Below are positions 36,945 to 44,969 of a stretch of 64,000 nucleotides of DNA, one piece after another; the first letter of the stretch is position 1, and each line of letters begins with the position of its first letter. Below the pieces are notes generated by a model. It was not told where the DNA came from. It made no database searches and was given only the letters and a program-made list of their open reading frames with translations. Position numbers and translations under genes: made by a program. The stretch is from Methanofollis fontis (GTDB lineage Archaea; Halobacteriota; Methanomicrobia; Methanomicrobiales; Methanofollaceae), in the NCBI RefSeq assembly GCF_004297185.1, contig NZ_PGCL01000002.1, forward strand, positions 496,001 through 560,000, given 5' to 3'.

Positions 36945-38359
36945 GGGTGAGGGACCGGGAGCGTCTGGCCCTTGAAGGGGGAATCGCAGCCACCGGTCTC
37001 GCCCTCTCGATCGCCCTGCTGCTGGTGGTGCCGGATGCAGTGTCCGGACCCCTGCATCCATTCCTCTCCTACCCGATCGGCTTTTTCATCGGATTTCTGG
37101 TCCCGGGCGTCTGCGGACTCATGATAGAAGGGCAGGCGAGAAAACACGGGACGAACCTGCTTGCCCTTATCACGCCCATCGCCGCCGTCTATCTCATCCG
37201 TTCAGCTGATCCGGCTATTCCAGCCGTTGCCGCAGGGATCCTTGCAGCACTGACCGCAACAGCTCTCACCCTCGTCCAGAACCGCTTTGATACCCTGGCT
37301 GAATCAATCCGCCTGATGTTCATGCTGCTCTTCGCAACATGTGCCATCTCCACCATTCTGCTGATCCTGTCCAGTCCCCCCCTCCTGGTGGCGGGCGGGT
37401 GCGCCCTCCTCTTCATTATGGCGCTGTTTGTACGCAGGATGGGACCACAGATCCGCCCCTCCGAGATCTTCATGATCGGTCCGACGGGTTCGGGCAAGAC
37501 GCTGCTCATGGTCGCCCTCTACACCTATATTGTGGGCGAATACGCCGGGACCAGACGGAGCGTGATCCTCAGCGGAGAGGGGCAGGAGGAGACGATGCGG
37601 ATAGAGCACCTCATCTCAGGTCTCGAGAGCGGACACCTGCCACCCCCCACCCGGGGCACCGACCTTGCGATATATCGGTTTTCCGGAAAAAAATACGGGG
37701 TCATCCCGGTAGAGACAGGCATCGTCGATTATGCGGGATCTCATGCCGCCTCGATCGATGATTCCGCCGGCTTTGCTGCCGCCGTCGAGACCATCGCAGG
37801 GGGAATCGGGACCGAACCGGCAGAGATCATCGCCCATATCGGTGGGTTCGACTATATGAAACAGCTGAAAGAACGGCACGCATCAGATATTGCCGGGATC
37901 ATGGACGCTGTCGTCACCGCCTGCATCTTCCGGAGGGCAGAGACCGCAACCAGAATCCTGTTTCTCATCGACGGTGATGATATCGTGCACTTCCATACCA
38001 CCGGGAGGCAGCGACTGACATCCCTCTTCGGATACTATACACAGGTGATGGACCTCCTGGGCAGTGAGCGGGCGTACGGTTTCGTCGTCACAAAGGCCGA
38101 CAGGATTCGCAATATACGTGATATCGAAGAGCGATCGGATGAAGCGCTCCGGATCGAACAGGAAATCTATGAGATACTCCTGCCGATCAGCACCTTCCAC
38201 GAGATCCATAACCGTGCCCTCACCATCCCGATCCATTTCTATGCGGTCAGCGTGAACGCCATGCTTGAGCCCGAGGATCAGGAGAGGGAGGAGGGAGAGA
38301 CAGGGTTCCGGCAGGTCTATCCCTGGGGCATCGGGGAGGTGGCGAGGTTCGGGATCTGA
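36941..38359 (+). CDS. Polytopic membrane protein with TRAFAC-like GTPase domain
   Basis: A 472-residue protein. The first 165 residues hold about six membrane helices. The cytoplasmic domain has G1 GPTGSGKT (180-187), a HLPPPTRGT segment (232-240) in the place of the switch I Thr, G3 DYAG (263-266), and G4 TKAD (384-387), a set typical of TRAFAC GTPases; RILFLIDGDD (338-347) is a further acidic strand. The L-x-x-G-x-L-P-P-P-T motif recalls GTPases of bacterial multi-gene conflict systems. It is the last gene of the three-gene operon, coupled to the tubulin-like gene by an ATGA overlap. Probably the membrane-seated switch of the system; inferred. Confidence 0.75.
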   Translation: MRVRDRERLALEGGIAATGLALSIALLLVVPDAVSGPLHPFLSYPIGFFIGFLVPGVCGLMIEGQARKHGTNLLALITPIAAVYLIRSADPAIPAVAAGILAALTATALTLVQNRFDTLAESIRLMFMLLFATCAISTILLILSSPPLLVAGGCALLFIMALFVRRMGPQIRPSEIFMIGPTGSGKTLLMVALYTYIVGEYAGTRRSVILSGEGQEETMRIEHLISGLESGHLPPPTRGTDLAIYRFSGKKYGVIPVETGIVDYAGSHAASIDDSAGFAAAVETIAGGIGTEPAEIIAHIGGFDYMKQLKERHASDIAGIMDAVVTACIFRRAETATRILFLIDGDDIVHFHTTGRQRLTSLFGYYTQVMDLLGSERAYGFVVTKADRIRNIRDIEERSDEALRIEQEIYEILLPISTFHEIHNRALTIPIHFYAVSVNAMLEPEDQEREEGETGFRQVYPWGIGEVARFGI

Positions 38360-38465
38360 GACGCAAAAAGAGGAGGGCGCTCAGGGAGCAAAAGCAGGAG
38401 GAGCAGCAGAATAAACCTTTTCCGGCCGGATTAGAGGCTGTTTCCACACACCCGGAACGGTATAT

Positions 38466-39248
38466 TTACATCATCATCCGGCCGAGAATCTCCTCAAGGC
38501 CGACGATATAACCGATGCCCCGGTCCTGCCGGTCCTTGATCTGCGACACCGTCAACCGGGCATTTTTGGTCTTGCCGCTTCTTGAGGTGACGGTGACGGT
38601 ATAGGTCTGTTTGAGCATGGCGGCGGTCAGGAGGTCCTGGAGGAGTGTCGCCTTCCCGAACCGCACCGGCGACTGCCGGTCCTTCATCGTCAGGACGTGC
38701 ACGATATTGACCAGAAAGGCCTTTGCGTACGACGCACCGGTGATCCGCTCGGCATAGGGGTTCATGAAGATGATCGTCCCCGTCTCATTGATCAGGATAT
38801 AGGCGTCATCGCTTGCCATCTTATCCAGCACTTTCCGACGATTTTTACTCATTTCAGGATTATTCATCAGAAAAGCGTTGTAAGCAACCTCGATTGTGGC
38901 GCAGATCCCCTCCTTGGTGAAGGGTTTTGTGACGTAGCCGAACGGTTCCGCACTCTTTGCCCGTTCAAGAACCTCCATATCGATGTTCCCGGTCAGGAAG
39001 ACGACCGGCGTATTGAAACTGTGATAGATGTAATTTGCACCGTCGATACCGTCGAACTTCGTTCCGAGATTGATATCCATCAGCACGAGATCAGGGGCAT
39101 ACTGAACCACATGCTTGAAGGCATCCTGAACATTCGATTCGCATCCGCTCACCTCATATCCCATCCGCGTGAGCATGGTCTTCGTGAGGGTCGAGAGGAT
39201 GGCATCATCCTCGACTATCAGAATAACGGGTTTTTCCTGGGGATTCAT
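38466..39248 (-). CDS. Response regulator with PAS domain (REC-PAS)
   Basis: A 260-residue protein. Receiver domain (1-125): acidic pair at D14/D15, phosphoacceptor D58 (LVLMDINLG), K108 in YVTKPF. The second half (about 140-255) is a PAS domain (DDAYILINETGTIIFMNPYAERITGASYAKAFL). There is no DNA-binding domain. Such REC-PAS proteins are common in methanogens and act in phosphorelays. It converges with the tubulin-like operon across a 106-base gap; no kinase is adjacent. A TATA-like cttatatagt box on the minus strand lies about 50 bases upstream. Confidence 0.88.
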   Translation of the reverse strand: MNPQEKPVILIVEDDAILSTLTKTMLTRMGYEVSGCESNVQDAFKHVVQYAPDLVLMDINLGTKFDGIDGANYIYHSFNTPVVFLTGNIDMEVLERAKSAEPFGYVTKPFTKEGICATIEVAYNAFLMNNPEMSKNRRKVLDKMASDDAYILINETGTIIFMNPYAERITGASYAKAFLVNIVHVLTMKDRQSPVRFGKATLLQDLLTAAMLKQTYTVTVTSRSGKTKNARLTVSQIKDRQDRGIGYIVGLEEILGRMMM

Positions 39249-39349
39249 GGTTCAGGACACCGGATATAGCAGTAGCTGAGTATTTTCGCACCATACTATA
39301 TAAGATAATTGAAACAGGCGTTACCACAAACCCGTTATTCCAATTTCTG

Positions 39350-40375
39350 TCATCCGTCCCTTCTTTTTTTCCAGATTTCCACTAGTCCAAAACTCCCGGT
39401 AAGCATCATGTCTCCATATGCAGCCGCCTGCCATGCATCAGGGAGGAGACGACGCCGGTTCGGTCCGGTGACGGCAACCGGCGTCTGTCCAACCGCTTCA
39501 TACATGGCGGCGCCGTGCCCACCGTCATCGAAGACCTCCCGGTTCGTGAGCGTTCCCTCCTGAAGACGGCGGATGAGCCCCTTCAGTGTCGGTGTATCGA
39601 GTGCGGCGGTGTGGTGCTCAAACATCCCGCAGACGCAGGTGCCACGGAGGGTGAAACAGAGGGTGTGACCGTTGCCGGCATTCACAATGGTAATGCCGCC
39701 TCCTGCCCGTTCTGCAACCCAGGGATCCAGGAGGGCGCCGATCGCCGCCGCCGGACCGGTGTCGGTGACGAGCGCTCCGGGGGCGCCGGAGAGCACTGCC
39801 TGCATCCTGGTCATCGAGGGATGGGGGGGGTCGGGGGCGAGGGCATAGAGGTCCCGGTCTCCGGACTCGAGGAGATCCCTGAAGACTTCGAAGCGGTGGA
39901 GGCGGTTGGAGACCTTCGGCGAGTATCCATGGTCCTGCACCGCCACCGCCACCTGTTCAGGATAGGTGACGCCGAACAGTGAGAGGGCCGTCCGGATCTC
40001 CTCCTCCATATAGTCGCCGGTCCGCACCCGCATCGCACCTGCAGCCGGTTCGTCCGTGACCCTGACGCCCATCCTCTGCACCCGTTCAGGATCGTCGTGG
40101 ATGGTCGGTGCGGCCTCAGGAGACGCCGTCACCGAAAGACCGGCACCGATCGCCGCCATCACCGCAGAGACGCTTCCACCGCCGCCCATGCACGTCCCCT
40201 CCAGGTGGACGGGCCGACCGACCTGTGCGGCGCTCCGGATCGCATTCCCGACGATGACGGTCGGGGAGGGGAGGACGAGCCTGAAGGAGTTTTCTGCCGG
40301 GATATCGGGATCATAGATCAGGATGTCCTGTGTTCCCCTCCCGACGTCCACGGCAAGAATGCGGCGGTCGCTCAT
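39350..40375 (-). CDS. DUF1786 family protein (ASKHA-like fold)
   Basis: A 341-residue protein starting ILAVDVGRGTQDILIYD (about 6-22), an ASKHA-type phosphate-1 loop, with EGTCMGGGGSVSAVMAA (59-75), TDTGPAAAIGALLDP and GGGITIVNAGNGHTLCF (about 227-243). Matches DUF1786, an archaeal and bacterial family of unknown role. Its ATG overlaps the stop of nrdD (ATGA), so it is the third gene of a glutaredoxin-nrdD-DUF1786 operon, which hints at a part in ribonucleotide reductase or radical-enzyme function. Confidence 0.82.
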   Translation of the reverse strand: MSDRRILAVDVGRGTQDILIYDPDIPAENSFRLVLPSPTVIVGNAIRSAAQVGRPVHLEGTCMGGGGSVSAVMAAIGAGLSVTASPEAAPTIHDDPERVQRMGVRVTDEPAAGAMRVRTGDYMEEEIRTALSLFGVTYPEQVAVAVQDHGYSPKVSNRLHRFEVFRDLLESGDRDLYALAPDPPHPSMTRMQAVLSGAPGALVTDTGPAAAIGALLDPWVAERAGGGITIVNAGNGHTLCFTLRGTCVCGMFEHHTAALDTPTLKGLIRRLQEGTLTNREVFDDGGHGAAMYEAVGQTPVAVTGPNRRRLLPDAWQAAAYGDMMLTGSFGLVEIWKKRRDG

Positions 40376-43300
40376 GTCCGTACACCGGCCGGGGTGTCGG
40401 TCTCCAGATGGCCGGGCACCTTGCGGCCGCCCCGATAGTCCTTGAAGCGCCTGAGGGAGACCGTGAGGTCTCGGGTGAAGGCGAAGTAGCCAATCTGGGT
40501 CTTTCTGCAGAGGTTCATCGCCATGTCATAGAGCCCCCTGGGATCGGGTCTGGCTTCGCCGAGCCAGATATGGAAGATGTTGCCACCATCGACGATCGGG
40601 AAGAAGACATGCTCGATCTCCATCCGCTTTGTGAGGGGGACGTCGGCGCCCGGCGCCACATGGGTGCCGTTGGTGTAATACACCGGCAGATCCCGGGTGG
40701 TGCCGCAGTCGGCGACTGCTGTCTCGACATCGCCCTTCATCACGCTGAGGGCCGCATCCCTGAAGCGCTCGTCGATCATGTCGGCGACAGAGAAACGCTG
40801 ACCGGTCGTCTCGGCCGGTGTGCGCGCCAGCGCGATCGTCATGCCGGTGCGGGCGCTGATATCACGGGCATACAGCTCCAGCTCGGTCATCGCCCGCACC
40901 GCCAGCCTGAACGAATCTTTTGATTCGTGGAGCTGACTGCCGGTATGGTGCTGGACCATCTCATTGACGCCGACCACACCGATCGTGTAGACGAGGCCCT
41001 CGAGGTCGACCGCCACCTCACCCCGCTCCCCGGTGTTGGGATCCTTCGGGCGCTGCATGGCAAAGGGCATCCGCCCATTGGTGCGGATCGTCTCCATCCA
41101 GCGCCGCTTGATCGTGAACACCTCGACGGCCACATCCATCAATGCCTTCAACTCAGCAAACAGGCGCTGGTCGTCACCTTCAGCCCTGAACGACGCCCTC
41201 GGACAGTTGATCGAGACCACCTGCCACGAACCCATCGAGAAATGCCTGCCGTCCCTGAAATAGAGTTTGTCCTCAAACTCCGAGTCCTTGTCGAAGGTTG
41301 CGGAAAATTGATACGCACAGCATTGATAGCACGAAATCCCGTTCCCTGCCCCCCGATAGGGCGGGAGCTGGTTGTCGTAGTAGGGGGTGCCGAACTTGGA
41401 GGCGAGCTCAAAGGTGAGGAGGTAAAGGTCCTGGTAGGTGGGGAGGTCGGGGTGCTGGCGGTTGAACTCCTCGTCCTCGTCCATGAAGTCGGGTTCGATG
41501 GATATCTCGGGTTTCGGGAAGGAGAAGGGTTTGCCCCAGGCGTCGCCCTCGAGCATCACCTCCATCATTGCCCGGAAGAGCAGGCGGACCTCCCGTTCGA
41601 ACTCCCCGTAGGTCCGTTTCGGTGCCTGCGTCCCGTCCCAGACCTTCCCCTTGTAGACACAGGGCTTGTCCCGCCAGAGGCTCGGGACGCCGGGAGAGAG
41701 CTGCACCGAGGAGAAGACCAGCTGACCGCCACGCGCCACCATCATCTGGGTCATCTCATAGACGAACATCTGCATCAGCTGCCTGATCTCCTCATACGCC
41801 ATCCCCTCAAAGAAGGGGGCAATGAAGGTGAGGAAGTTGTAATATCCCTGCCCGCCGGCGAAGTTGGTCTGGGCGCTTCCGAGGGCCTTGACCGCATGGA
41901 GGACCGCAACCTCTGGACGCTTTGCCGGTCCGGCCACGCTCGCCTTCGTGCCGTTGCCGTCCGGCATCAGGCCGTAGTAAAAGAAGTAACGGAGGTCCCA
42001 ATCTTGACAGTTATGCACGAGAAGCCCATCGGAGGCGAAAAATGTATGACTTTCCTCTGAACCGTCCCCCTCAAGAAAGAGATCATAGACCCATTCACCG
42101 GAAGGAACCGCCTCATCGACGGTAACGACCTCCTCTCCCCGGTGTGCACGCCCCATCGGTTGTACAGCGGCACAGAACCGATCGAGGTGATCCTGCCGCT
42201 CATCCAGGAAGCGTGCAATTCGGGCAAAGGTCCTGATGTTTGCAGAACCATTGAACTGGATGCGGTAGAGTGTCGTGCGAGCATCATCCGAATAGAGATC
42301 GAGAATATGCGACCGGATCCCGAACGAAGAGAGCAGGAGGGAGATTTCCTGCCTGAGGGCGGGCGAGGCGGTGGTGTAATTGACAATACAATCAGATTTC
42401 TCCGGTCTGTAATACACAGAACCGTCGCCGGTGAAGAGTGCCGACAGGAACTCTCTCTGGAGGGCATCGTCAAGGTGCCAGACAATCCAGGGGAGGCGCT
42501 TGTTTTCAGCTCCCTCCGGTACGGCAAAGACATATCTGAAGAGGAGCCAGCCCAGTTTCCCGCCGAAATAGACCTGCATCGCACGGTTGTGCTCAACACG
42601 GGCGCCATAGATCTCGGTCACATCAGGTGTGCCGCCGGAGAGGGTCGCATAGCCTCCGAGCGCCGTTCCGACATCGTTGATGATCGCCCCCGACTGATGA
42701 TTCTCGGTGATGGCGAGGTTGTAGGTGCTGCCAGGGACAACATCATAGTTCCCTTCCGATACAAAGAATCCGAGAAGACGGCAGAGGGCAGGGGTCACCG
42801 GCATGACAGCAGGGAGTTCGTGCTCGCTGCCGGCGACGCCGATCCTGAGATCTCCATACTCCTCAATACCATAGTGTTCGGAAAAGGCCCTGAAGAGCGT
42901 GAGAGGCATGCTCCCGCGGGTGAACCAGTCCTTTTTATGTGCGACGCCGAGGGCACGGGATATGCCGGCAAAACTTCCCTCCATCTCCGAGATCCGCTCG
43001 AACAACGGGCGAGCGCCCCGAACCCAGACCGTATCCAGGAGGTCTGCAGGCACCGATCGGGAGAATTCCCGGATCAGGTCGATCGAGGAGACCGACGGCC
43101 CCCGGATCTGTTGATCTCTATCCGTCCCGTAGAGCACGTCACCCGCACCGATATCGGCGGCCTTTTTGATCTGCATCGCCCCATCGACCAGGACCGGGAT
43201 CCGGTGCTCGCCGGTAACACGAATGCTCTTTCCGGTGGCGGTACGGATACAGAGCATCTCACCCTCCGCAACAGGACGCCGGGTGACCTTGCATACCCGC

Positions 43301-43980
43301 CGATATCCGCCCGGGGTGAGGGCCTCAAGAGCGTCCGGGCGATATTCCTCCCCCTCAAGAGGCAGTTCGTCAAGTCGGATTGTCCGATGACGCCCTGAAT
43401 GACGGAAAGGAACGATTGTGCCGCCGTCCAGACAGAACGGGCGTGAACCAAAGTATTCGAGGTCATGGATATGGAGGTCGCCCGCCAGGTGGCGGTCTGC
43501 GAGGTCGGGCGGGAGCTGGAGGAGGTACTGCTCCTTGCTGATCTTGTCGGCCTTCTTTTTATGGGAGGTCTCGGCGTTCTCCTGGAGGTTGGCGTTGTCG
43601 TGGGCCTCAAAACCCCGACCCACATCAATGAGGTGGGCGTCAAAGACAGGGGTGCCGACGCGTGTGCAGACATTCCTGTACTCGACCATCCCGCGCTCAA
43701 GGAAGGTCATGTTCACGATCTCACGGATGAGCGGACCGGAGAGGGAGCGCAGACCCAGTTTCAGGATCCGCTCCTCCACGGTCCTGGCGATCTCCTCGGA
43801 CTCCTCGCGGCTGGCACCGGAATACCCATAGAACTCCTCAACAAGACGGGTCTCCTTCTCGATCTGGGCGACGATCTTGGAGCGGTCCCACTCAAAGATA
43901 TGCCCCTCCGATGAACGAACCTTCGGCATCGGGGGGAGAAAAACGCCGTCGAGGGTCGCCTGTTTGCTATGCCGCTCCAC
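40372..43980 (-). CDS. nrdD: Anaerobic (class III) ribonucleoside-triphosphate reductase with intein
   Basis: A 1202-residue precursor; removing the intein (residues 183-657) leaves 727 residues, normal for NrdD. It begins with an ATP-cone-like domain (about 18-110: KVRSSEGHIFEWDRSKI). The core shows DLHIHDLEYFGSRPF, CYQCCAYQFS, and SINCPRASFRAEGDD, with FFPIVDGGNIFHIWLGE near the end. The usual C-terminal zinc ribbon and RVxGY glycyl-radical motif are not visible: the protein stops soon after QIGYFAFTRDLTVSLRRF. It makes dNTPs under anoxia. Upstream is a glutaredoxin gene two bases away; no activase gene (nrdG) is in the window. Confidence 0.93.
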   Translation of the reverse strand: MERHSKQATLDGVFLPPMPKVRSSEGHIFEWDRSKIVAQIEKETRLVEEFYGYSGASREESEEIARTVEERILKLGLRSLSGPLIREIVNMTFLERGMVEYRNVCTRVGTPVFDAHLIDVGRGFEAHDNANLQENAETSHKKKADKISKEQYLLQLPPDLADRHLAGDLHIHDLEYFGSRPFCLDGGTIVPFRHSGRHRTIRLDELPLEGEEYRPDALEALTPGGYRRVCKVTRRPVAEGEMLCIRTATGKSIRVTGEHRIPVLVDGAMQIKKAADIGAGDVLYGTDRDQQIRGPSVSSIDLIREFSRSVPADLLDTVWVRGARPLFERISEMEGSFAGISRALGVAHKKDWFTRGSMPLTLFRAFSEHYGIEEYGDLRIGVAGSEHELPAVMPVTPALCRLLGFFVSEGNYDVVPGSTYNLAITENHQSGAIINDVGTALGGYATLSGGTPDVTEIYGARVEHNRAMQVYFGGKLGWLLFRYVFAVPEGAENKRLPWIVWHLDDALQREFLSALFTGDGSVYYRPEKSDCIVNYTTASPALRQEISLLLSSFGIRSHILDLYSDDARTTLYRIQFNGSANIRTFARIARFLDERQDHLDRFCAAVQPMGRAHRGEEVVTVDEAVPSGEWVYDLFLEGDGSEESHTFFASDGLLVHNCQDWDLRYFFYYGLMPDGNGTKASVAGPAKRPEVAVLHAVKALGSAQTNFAGGQGYYNFLTFIAPFFEGMAYEEIRQLMQMFVYEMTQMMVARGGQLVFSSVQLSPGVPSLWRDKPCVYKGKVWDGTQAPKRTYGEFEREVRLLFRAMMEVMLEGDAWGKPFSFPKPEISIEPDFMDEDEEFNRQHPDLPTYQDLYLLTFELASKFGTPYYDNQLPPYRGAGNGISCYQCCAYQFSATFDKDSEFEDKLYFRDGRHFSMGSWQVVSINCPRASFRAEGDDQRLFAELKALMDVAVEVFTIKRRWMETIRTNGRMPFAMQRPKDPNTGERGEVAVDLEGLVYTIGVVGVNEMVQHHTGSQLHESKDSFRLAVRAMTELELYARDISARTGMTIALARTPAETTGQRFSVADMIDERFRDAALSVMKGDVETAVADCGTTRDLPVYYTNGTHVAPGADVPLTKRMEIEHVFFPIVDGGNIFHIWLGEARPDPRGLYDMAMNLCRKTQIGYFAFTRDLTVSLRRFKDYRGGRKVPGHLETDTPAGVRT
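42010..43434 (-). mobile_element. Intein with LAGLIDADG homing endonuclease inside NrdD
   Basis: A 475-residue intein (NrdD residues 183-657). It starts at Cys183 (CLDGGTIV) after the extein GSRPF, has block B TGEHRIPV (256-263), endonuclease blocks LCRLLGFFVSEG (399-410) and EFLSALFTGDG (510-520), and ends LLVHN (653-657) followed by Cys658, the +1 nucleophile. All splicing residues (Cys1, TxxH, His-Asn, Cys+1) are present, so it should splice. Both LAGLIDADG motifs keep their acidic residue (Glu409, Asp519), so the nuclease may be active. Confidence 0.93.
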
Positions 43981-43982
43981 CC

Positions 43983-44252
43983 TTACTCACCCGCGGCGAT
44001 GCCGTCGACAACCTCGCCGCGCACGCGGCCGTCCTCAAACAGATCCGCAGAGGTATAGAAATCGTCGCCCCAACGCAGCACCGGCGCTTCGTTGACAAAG
44101 ACACCATTCATCCGCATTTCAGTGAGGGATTCGGCGGAGGACATGTCAGCCTCCTCGTAACGATAGCCCTTCTCTTTCAGGTATTCCTTCAGGAGTTCGC
44201 AGTTCGGGCAGAACTCAAGCGTATATACGATAAAATGTGTCTGGTCGGCCAT
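43983..44252 (-). CDS. Glutaredoxin/NrdH-like redoxin
   Basis: An 89-residue thioredoxin-fold protein with the redox motif CPNC at residues 15-18 (FIVYTLEFCPNCELLKEYL) and a cis-Pro loop VNEAPVLRWGDDFYTS (about 52-67). It directly precedes nrdD, so it likely supplies electrons to this reductase; in methanogens class III enzymes are known to use such redoxins instead of formate. A GGGAGAG ribosome site lies 7 bases before the ATG. Confidence 0.88.
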   Translation of the reverse strand: MADQTHFIVYTLEFCPNCELLKEYLKEKGYRYEEADMSSAESLTEMRMNGVFVNEAPVLRWGDDFYTSADLFEDGRVRGEVVDGIAAGE

Positions 44253-44420
44253 AGATTACTCTCCCGCAGATCCCGTGGTATGACGGGGATTCCGCCCGTA
44301 GGTATCGGGGTGATCCCATATGGATTGATCCCACAGAATGAATCAAATTTTTTCTGGGAATGAATCAAGGTTGTGATCCGTCGATGAGGCTTTGTAGTTT
44401 GCTGCCGATACTGTGCTGCT
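44253..44420. other. Divergent intergenic region with short direct repeat
   Basis: The 11-base sequence GAATGAATCAA occurs twice, at 44336-44346 and 44358-44368 (22 bases apart, two helical turns), in the region between the leftward glutaredoxin-nrdD operon and the rightward thpR-cca pair. It could be a binding site; I know no matching regulator. Confidence 0.3.
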
Positions 44421-44969
44421 ATGGTGCGGGCCTTTGTCGCAATAGACCTCTCCGATGCTGTGAAGACCGAACTCGGGCGGATGCAGGGGCACCTGAGACG
44501 GAGCGCTGCCCGTCTCTCCTATGTTGACCCGTCCCTCGCTCACATCACCCTTCTGTTTCTGGGAGAGGTAGAGGATTCACGGCTGGAAAGCGTGAAGGAA
44601 GCGCTTCTGGGCATTCAGGGGACGACCTATGACCTGGCGGTCACCGGCGTCGCCGGGAACAATCCGCGCCGCCCGCGGGTGATCTGGTGCACCGTCGAGG
44701 ACGGGGGCGCCACCGCCCGTCTGGCAGACGCCGTCGAGGGGGCGCTCAGGCCCCTGGGGTTCAGGAGGGACCGTCGAGAGTTCACACCGCACATCACGCT
44801 TGCGCGGGTAAAGGAGTTTGATCCCTCCCTGCTGGAGGGGATCGCGGACCTGGCGGATGAAACGGCAGGTCTGTGCACTATCGACCGGATCGTCCTGAAA
44901 CAGTCCACCCTCACCCCGAAGGGGCCGATATACCAGACACTGCTGGAGGTGCCCCTCGGTGCGCACTGA
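44421..44969 (+). CDS. thpR: RNA 2',3'-cyclic phosphodiesterase (2H family)
   Basis: A 182-residue 2H phosphoesterase. Two HxTL motifs are clear: HITLLFLG (about 41-48) and HITLARVK (about 125-132). It opens 2',3'-cyclic phosphate ends of RNA or processes tRNA ends. The following CCA-adding enzyme gene overlaps it by 11 bases, linking both to tRNA processing or repair. Confidence 0.93.
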   Translation: MVRAFVAIDLSDAVKTELGRMQGHLRRSAARLSYVDPSLAHITLLFLGEVEDSRLESVKEALLGIQGTTYDLAVTGVAGNNPRRPRVIWCTVEDGGATARLADAVEGALRPLGFRRDRREFTPHITLARVKEFDPSLLEGIADLADETAGLCTIDRIVLKQSTLTPKGPIYQTLLEVPLGAH

